DNA from: Salinimicrobium sp964572365
Lineage (GTDB): Bacteria > Bacteroidota > Bacteroidia > Flavobacteriales > Flavobacteriaceae
Direction: 5' to 3'
Assembly (NCBI GenBank): GCA_964572365.1
Contig: CAZNFK010000017.1
Span: 1 to 31,237, forward strand
DNA length: 31,237 bases
Below the pieces are notes generated by a model. That model did no database searches, was not told the DNA's origin, and saw only the letters and a list, made by a program, of their open reading frames with translations. The translations under genes and the position numbers were made by a program. This document shows positions 22,790 to 28,401 of the stretch, piece by piece. The first letter of the stretch is position 1. Every line of letters begins with the position of its first letter.

Positions 22790-22930
22790 GAGGCTGTCTA
22801 AAAAGCATTCTACACGTCGTCCTGAATTTATTTCAGGATATCAACTAATGGAAAATCAATATCCATTAGAAGCAGAAACTCCAGAAGTTTCTGAACAGCT
22901 TGACGAAATGCGGACTTTTCAGACAGCCTC
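22790..22930. repeat. 141-bp MITE-like element with terminal inverted repeats and three hairpins
   Basis: The ends are GAGGCTGTCTAAAAAG (22790-22805) and CTTTTCAGACAGCCTC (22915-22930), inverted copies with one mismatch in 16. Inside are three perfect hairpins: TCCTGAA/TTCAGGA (22820-22838), CTAATGGA/TCCATTAG (22845-22869) and CAGAAACT/AGTTTCTG (22873-22893). It contains no gene and lies between the convergent ftsH and OsmC genes, so it can also act as a transcription barrier. The end sequence resembles some IS1182-type termini from memory. No obvious target duplication is seen. Confidence 0.7.
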
Positions 22931-22951
22931 CTATATTAATGGCAGTACCTT

Positions 22952-23365
22952 CTACTCATTAAGGGAAGCATCCACACTAATTTCAGCTTTTAAAAGCTTT
23001 GAAATAGGACAATTTTCTTTGGCTTTGGTCACAAGTTCATTGAACTGGTCCCGACTTATTCCTGGAACCTTGGCTTTTAAAGTAAGATGGGAGCTGGTAA
23101 CGGTTCCGCTTTCCAGAGTTACTTCAGCTCTGGTCTCCAATTCAACCGGTTTATGGCCTTTTTCAGCAAGATAAGCAGAGAGCTGCATTGAAAAACATCC
23201 CGCATGGGCCGCACCCACAAGTTCTTCGGGGTTTGTACCTTTCTCGTCCTCAAAACGCATTTTATAGGTATATGGTGTCTGCTTAAGTACACCGCTATTG
23301 GTCGATAAATGTCCTTTACCTTCTTTCAATGTTCCGTGCCATACGGCTGTAGCATTTCTTTTCAT
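22952..23365 (-). CDS. OsmC-family peroxiredoxin
   Basis: 137 residues of the OsmC/Ohr fold, a thiol peroxidase reducing organic hydroperoxides. Both redox cysteines are present: Cys57 in GAAHAGCFSMQ and Cys119 in ENCPISKLL. The PEELVGAAHAGCF block is typical of the OsmC rather than the Ohr branch. The gene is last in a five-gene - strand run, 37 bp after the alcohol dehydrogenase, and faces ftsH across the MITE-like element. Its place after trehalose/glucan genes suggests osmotic or stationary-phase expression, as known for OsmC. Confidence 0.94.
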   Translation of the reverse strand: MKRNATAVWHGTLKEGKGHLSTNSGVLKQTPYTYKMRFEDEKGTNPEELVGAAHAGCFSMQLSAYLAEKGHKPVELETRAEVTLESGTVTSSHLTLKAKVPGISRDQFNELVTKAKENCPISKLLKAEISVDASLNE

Positions 23366-23402
23366 TTTATTTGGTTTGGTTATAGGTTAAATTTAATGAT
23401 TT

Positions 23403-24458
23403 TTATTCTTCTTTAAGGGATTTCATGTCAATAACAAAACGGTACCTTACGTCAGAACTCAAAGTTCTTTCATAGGCCTCATTGATCTGATCAATATTGA
23501 TCATTTCTACTTCTGAAACAATTCCTTGTTCTGCGCAATAGTCCAGCATTTCCTGGGTTTCTTTTATACCACCAACTAGGGAACCAACCAAACTTCTTCT
23601 TTTCATGATTAACTGGCCGGCATTTATATCTGTAGGGTTGGGTGGTATTCCTAAAAGAACCATAACTCCATTGGTCTTAAGCAGCGCCAGGTACAGGTTG
23701 TAATCGTGTTGGGCCGAAACGGTATTGATGATCAGGTCAAACTTGCCTGCAAGTCGTTTCAGCGTTTCCTTATTAGTGGTAAGTTCAAAATTTGCCGCTC
23801 CCAGCTCGGCAGCGTCTTTTTCTTTTTCGGGAGATCTGCTCAGCATGGTAACTTCAGCTCCCATTGAAGAAGCCAGTTTTACGGCCATGTGCCCCAGGCC
23901 TCCCAATCCTACCACACCTACTTTATCACCTTTTTTGACGTTCCAGTGGCGCAGCGGGGAATAAGTCGTAATTCCGGCGCACAACAAGGGAGCAACTGCG
24001 TTTAAAGGAAGTTTGTCTGAGATCTTTAAAACAAATTCCTCTTTCACCACAATGTGTGTCGAATATCCACCATAGGTGATTACATCCTTATCCAGGCGGG
24101 AAGGGGAATTATAAGTAGCCGTAGGGCCGTTAAGGCAATATTGTTCCTGGTGATCTTCACAGTTCTCACAGTGACCGCAGGAGTCGACAAAACATCCTAC
24201 GCCAACTGTATCACCTTCTTTATATTTTTTAACTGCATTTCCTACCCTGGTAACTTTGCCTACAATTTCATGACCCGGGACAACGGGATATTGAGTTCCT
24301 CCCCATTCGTTGCGGGCAGTATGTATGTCTGAATGACAAACCCCGCAGTAGAGAATCTCTATTTCCACATCTTCGGGGCCCGGTTCACGTCGGTCGATTT
24401 TGTAATGTTCCAGATCCTTTTCTGCAGCATGTGCTGCATAAGCTTTTATATTTTTCAT
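23403..24458 (-). CDS. NAD(P)-dependent zinc alcohol dehydrogenase (cinnamyl-alcohol/YahK type)
   Basis: 351 residues. Catalytic zinc ligands in CGVCHSDIH (Cys41) and GHEIVG; four structural-zinc cysteines in CGHCENCEDHQEQYC; nucleotide loop GVVGLGGLGHMAVKLA. The motif GCFVDSCGHCENC and overall length match the CAD/YahK/AdhC group of NADP-dependent aldehyde reductases with broad substrates. Start ATG 24456-24458 lies 12 bp after the flavin oxidoreductase stop, so it is co-transcribed. Likely job: reduction of toxic aldehydes under stress (inference). Confidence 0.94.
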   Translation of the reverse strand: MKNIKAYAAHAAEKDLEHYKIDRREPGPEDVEIEILYCGVCHSDIHTARNEWGGTQYPVVPGHEIVGKVTRVGNAVKKYKEGDTVGVGCFVDSCGHCENCEDHQEQYCLNGPTATYNSPSRLDKDVITYGGYSTHIVVKEEFVLKISDKLPLNAVAPLLCAGITTYSPLRHWNVKKGDKVGVVGLGGLGHMAVKLASSMGAEVTMLSRSPEKEKDAAELGAANFELTTNKETLKRLAGKFDLIINTVSAQHDYNLYLALLKTNGVMVLLGIPPNPTDINAGQLIMKRRSLVGSLVGGIKETQEMLDYCAEQGIVSEVEMINIDQINEAYERTLSSDVRYRFVIDMKSLKEE

Positions 24459-24470
24459 GTTGTTTTAATT

Positions 24471-25526
24471 TTATTCAATTGGGGGTTGGGAGTCGAAAAA
24501 AGGATCTTTCAATGGTTTTTTTATTTCTGAAAGGATCTCATACGATCGCAGCCGGCTCTTATGATCAAAGATATGGGAAACCGCCATGATCTCATCAATC
24601 CCTGTTTCCCCGACAAATTCCGAAAGTTGTTCTTCAATCGTCATTTTAGATCCTATAAAGCTGTATTTCATCATTTCGGAAATAGCGGCTTCTTCCCCCT
24701 GGTTCCATATTTCGTGTAGGTTCTCAACAGGAGGAGGCATTGGTTTTCGCTGATTCCTTATAATTCCAAGCGCAAACAGCTTTTGACTGCTCGCAAGAAA
24801 TTCTGCTTCCTCATCAGAATCAGCAGCAATTACATTTACGCAGGCGATACTATAAGGTTCTTTCCGGCTTTCTGAAGGCTTAAAATTTTCCCGGTAAAGC
24901 CGAAGTGCCTGGTGAAGATATGCCGGAGCAAAATGGCTTGCAAAGGCATAACCTAATCCTGTCATAGCTGCCAGTTGAGCGCTGAATGTGCTGGAGCCTA
25001 AAAGATAAATCGGAATTTCCAATCCTTCGCCCGGGATGGCTCGTACGGCCGAGTCCTTATTCGAGGATGAAAAGTATTGTTGTAAGGTTTCGATATCCCG
25101 GGGAAAATCCTCAACGGTTTCGGTACGTCCTCTTCTAAGGGCAGAGGCTGTTCTTTGATCGGTTCCCGGAGCTCTTCCCAGTCCCAGGTCGATCCTTCCG
25201 GGAAAAAGAGTCTCCAGGGTTCCAAACTGTTCGGCTACCATGAGCGGGGAATGATTAGGCAACATGATCCCGCCGGAACCTACTCTTATCGCGGAAGTAT
25301 TACCGGCCACATGACTTAATAACACCGCGGTTGCCGAACTTACCACACTTTCCATGTTGTGGTGCTCTGAGATCCAGAAACGGTTGAAACCCAGCTCTTC
25401 ACAATGCCGGGCCAGTTCCACCGTATTTTTAAAAGATCCTGCTATGGTATTTCCCTGGACTACCGGCACCAGATCAAGTACAGAAAAATGGATGTCCTGA
25501 AGGAGGTCTTCTTCGTTTTTATTCAT
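24471..25526 (-). CDS. LLM-class (luciferase-like) flavin-dependent oxidoreductase
   Basis: 351 residues with the bacterial-luciferase TIM-barrel. Opening FSVLDLVPVVQGNTIAGSF, then FNRFWISEHHNMESVVSSA and GGIMLPNHSPLMVAEQFGTL, and DLGLGRAPGTDQRTASALRR, are hallmarks of the MsnO8/YhbW-like LLM subfamily. It would use reduced flavin and oxygen; substrate unknown and light emission not expected. The gene starts 7 bp after glgB stops and is followed 12 bp later by an alcohol dehydrogenase, so it belongs to the same operon. Confidence 0.93.
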   Translation of the reverse strand: MNKNEEDLLQDIHFSVLDLVPVVQGNTIAGSFKNTVELARHCEELGFNRFWISEHHNMESVVSSATAVLLSHVAGNTSAIRVGSGGIMLPNHSPLMVAEQFGTLETLFPGRIDLGLGRAPGTDQRTASALRRGRTETVEDFPRDIETLQQYFSSSNKDSAVRAIPGEGLEIPIYLLGSSTFSAQLAAMTGLGYAFASHFAPAYLHQALRLYRENFKPSESRKEPYSIACVNVIAADSDEEAEFLASSQKLFALGIIRNQRKPMPPPVENLHEIWNQGEEAAISEMMKYSFIGSKMTIEEQLSEFVGETGIDEIMAVSHIFDHKSRLRSYEILSEIKKPLKDPFFDSQPPIE

Positions 25527-25533
25527 TTTAAAT

Positions 25534-28401
25534 TTACTCTCTCTTTAAAAATGTTACTGCCATTGGAGGCAGGGTTAACGCAAGGGAATTATCTTTTCGA
25601 TGTGCCGGGAGAGATTGGGATTCAACCACTCCTTGATTCCTTACGTTGCTTCCACCAAACCTTTCCTCATCGCTGTTGAATATCTCTTTCCATGTGCCCG
25701 GTTCCGCAACTCCTACCCGATAATTCTCTCTGGGAACAGGTGTGAAATTACAAACCACTAAAATGTTATTTTTCGGATCTTTTCCTTTTCGTAGAAAACT
25801 GATGATACTGTTCTCTTCGTCATTGATATCTACCCACTCAAAACCTTCCGAGGAAAACGCTTTTTCATAAAGTGCGGGTTCAGACTTATAGATCCTGTTC
25901 AGCTCCTTAAGAGTTTCCTGGACTTTACGGTGCATATCCTCATAGGTTAAGTGCCATTCCAGGCTTCCATCGTGGTTCCATTCCGAAGGCTGCCCAAATT
26001 CGCTCCCCATGAACAATAATTTCGTGCCGGGATGAGCAAACATGTAAGCATACAGCGTTCGTAGGTTGGCAAATTTATTCCATGTGTCACCGGGCATTTT
26101 GTTAAATATGGATCCTTTTCCGTAAACCACTTCATCATGGGAAAGCGGCAACATGAAATTCTCTGAAAAAGCGTAATTAGAACTAAAAGTGATCGTGTTT
26201 TGATGGTGTCTTCTGTGCACCGGATCTTTACTGAAATATTCGAGGGTGTCGTGCATCCAGCCCATCATCCATTTTTGGCCAAATCCTAACCCTCCAATAT
26301 AGGTGGGTTTAGAGACCATGGGCCACGCCGTGGATTCTTCGGCAATGGTGATGGTATCAGGAAATTCCTTGTACACCACCTCGTTAAATTCTTTGAGGAA
26401 ACTTATAGCTTCGAGATTCTCTCTTCCCCCGAATTCATTGGGTTCCCATTCGCCTTCATTTCGGGAATAATCCAGGTACAGCATAGAGGCAACCGCATCT
26501 ACCCTTAATCCATCCGCATGAAATTTATCCAGCCAGAACAGGGCATTGCTGATGAGGAAGGAACGGACCTCATTTCTTCCGTAGTTAAAGATATAGCTCT
26601 GCCAGTCGGGGTGGAAACCTTTTTTTGGATCTGCATGTTCATACAGGTAAGTACCGTCAAAATAATGCAACCCGTGCAGGTCTGAAGGGAAATGAGAAGG
26701 GACCCAATCCAGGATCACCCCAATTCCTGCCTGGTGCAGGCTGTCAATGAGGTACATGAAATCTTGCGGGGTTCCAAACCTGCTCGAAGGGGCAAAGTAC
26801 CCTGTGATCTGGTAGCCCCATGAGCCGAAGAAAGGATGTTCCATCACCGGCATGAATTCCACATGGGTGAAGCCCATTTCTTTAAGGTAACCCGGAAGGT
26901 CTTCGGCTAGTTCACGATAGGAGAGAGACCGGAAACCGTCTTCGGGAACCCTTTTCCAGGAACCTAAATGAATCTCGTATACAGAATAAGGTTTTGGCTC
27001 CTCTTTTTTGCTTCGCTCATCCATCCAGCGTTTATCTTTCCAGGTGTTTTCCAGGTCCCAAACCATGGAGGCGGTGTTGGGAGGAGTTTCCCAGGAGAAT
27101 GCGAACGGGTCTCCTTTTTCGGCTTCATATCCGTTATTCGAGCGTATGAAATATTTATACAGACTTCCTTTTTTTGCTTCGGGAATAAAAACTTCCCATA
27201 TCCCCGAATGATCCCAGCGCGACTTCATCATATGGGAATTTTTACTCCAATTATTAAAATCTCCCATCACTGCTATCTTTTCGGCATTGGGAGCCCACAC
27301 GGCGAAATAAACTCCTTCTGTCCCCATATATTCCATGAGGTGAGAACCAAATTTCTTGTACAGGTGATAGTGCTTTCCTTCTTTAAAAAGGTGTACATCA
27401 AAATCGGTGATCAAAGTGGCCTCGACCGGTTTTTCTTTAGACGATTCCTGTTTCGTTTTTTTTGCAGGAGCCGCTTTTTTCGCTACTGTCCTTGCCTTTT
27501 TTGCCACTTCATTAAGGTCTTCCTCATCGGGAATGATCTTTTTCATCAACTCCCTGGCTTTTTCAGGGGTAGAGGCGAGGGCCGCGGTAAGTTTCTCTGC
27601 CGCACCTTTCACATCTTCGGCATCGGGTATTAATTCCCTGGCCATTTTTTCAATGTCCATCCTGGTTTTCTCGTCGGGAGAAAGCTTTTCAGCCAGTTCT
27701 TTCGCCAGGGAATCTGTAGTCTTTTTAAGATCTTCGGAAGGTGAAGTGTTTGGCAGCTTCATTTTTTCTTCGGCACTAATTGCCGGATCTGTTTTTTGGC
27801 GTGACATTTTTTTTGGAGGTTCTTTTTCCTCCTCTTCTGATGCCTTTTTAGTAGGGACTTTTCTTGCAGAAGGATCCTCTGAAGCTTTTATGGCATCTTT
27901 TGTTTTCGCAGCTTTTCGTTGTTTTTTCTTTTCCTCATCGGGACCGGTAATTGGTTCAGAGGCCGGGGCCGCAACATGTGGTACTTCCTCATCTGTCAGT
28001 GGCTCCTGGAACTTCATTGGTTTTTTGGAAATTTTCTTTTTTTCGTCACCTGTACTTGAACCTTTCGCGGAACCAGAAGTTTTGGAAGCAGTGGTCCCGG
28101 AAGTTCTCTTCGGAAGGCTTTTTTTAGGTTTAGGAAGACTTTTCTTTTCTTCTGTCAATTTATCCTTACCGGCAGCGGTACGCTTTTTGGCGACAGTTTC
28201 TTTTCCTCTAGGTCCCGAATCCTTTGCGGGCTTTTTTGGTTTTGCAGTTTCGTTAGCCTTTTTGGGGCTTCCAACGCCCATAGGTCCTTTGACCTCTCCC
28301 GATCTTTCGGGTTTGGCTGAAGCCTTAGGTGATGAAGGAGAAGCCTTCTTTGCTGTCGTTTTCTTTTCTTTATCTGTATTATTTTCTTTTTTCTTAGCCA
28401 T
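25534..28401 (-). CDS. glgB: 1,4-alpha-glucan branching enzyme with a long lysine-rich disordered N-terminal extension
   Basis: 955 residues; the usual GlgB is 630-730. From about residue 327 it is a normal branching enzyme: CBM48 domain (FAVWAPNAEKIAVMGDFNNW, about 366-385), then GH13 barrel with catalytic Asp635 (DGLRVDAVAS), Glu688 (AEESTAW) and Asp756 (LSHDEVVYGKGS). Spacing 53 and 121 residues equals that of E. coli D405/E458/D526. It creates alpha-1,6 branches in glycogen-like glucan. Residues 1 to about 325 are K/A/S/P/E-rich (MAKKKENNTDKEKKTTAKKA; TVAKKAAPAKKTKQESSKE), resembling histone H1 tails, with a predicted helical part at about 225-310. The frame and ATG are unambiguous; the start overlaps the treS stop by 8 nt. 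Confidence 0.95.
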   Translation of the reverse strand: MAKKKENNTDKEKKTTAKKASPSSPKASAKPERSGEVKGPMGVGSPKKANETAKPKKPAKDSGPRGKETVAKKRTAAGKDKLTEEKKSLPKPKKSLPKRTSGTTASKTSGSAKGSSTGDEKKKISKKPMKFQEPLTDEEVPHVAAPASEPITGPDEEKKKQRKAAKTKDAIKASEDPSARKVPTKKASEEEEKEPPKKMSRQKTDPAISAEEKMKLPNTSPSEDLKKTTDSLAKELAEKLSPDEKTRMDIEKMARELIPDAEDVKGAAEKLTAALASTPEKARELMKKIIPDEEDLNEVAKKARTVAKKAAPAKKTKQESSKEKPVEATLITDFDVHLFKEGKHYHLYKKFGSHLMEYMGTEGVYFAVWAPNAEKIAVMGDFNNWSKNSHMMKSRWDHSGIWEVFIPEAKKGSLYKYFIRSNNGYEAEKGDPFAFSWETPPNTASMVWDLENTWKDKRWMDERSKKEEPKPYSVYEIHLGSWKRVPEDGFRSLSYRELAEDLPGYLKEMGFTHVEFMPVMEHPFFGSWGYQITGYFAPSSRFGTPQDFMYLIDSLHQAGIGVILDWVPSHFPSDLHGLHYFDGTYLYEHADPKKGFHPDWQSYIFNYGRNEVRSFLISNALFWLDKFHADGLRVDAVASMLYLDYSRNEGEWEPNEFGGRENLEAISFLKEFNEVVYKEFPDTITIAEESTAWPMVSKPTYIGGLGFGQKWMMGWMHDTLEYFSKDPVHRRHHQNTITFSSNYAFSENFMLPLSHDEVVYGKGSIFNKMPGDTWNKFANLRTLYAYMFAHPGTKLLFMGSEFGQPSEWNHDGSLEWHLTYEDMHRKVQETLKELNRIYKSEPALYEKAFSSEGFEWVDINDEENSIISFLRKGKDPKNNILVVCNFTPVPRENYRVGVAEPGTWKEIFNSDEERFGGSNVRNQGVVESQSLPAHRKDNSLALTLPPMAVTFLKRE

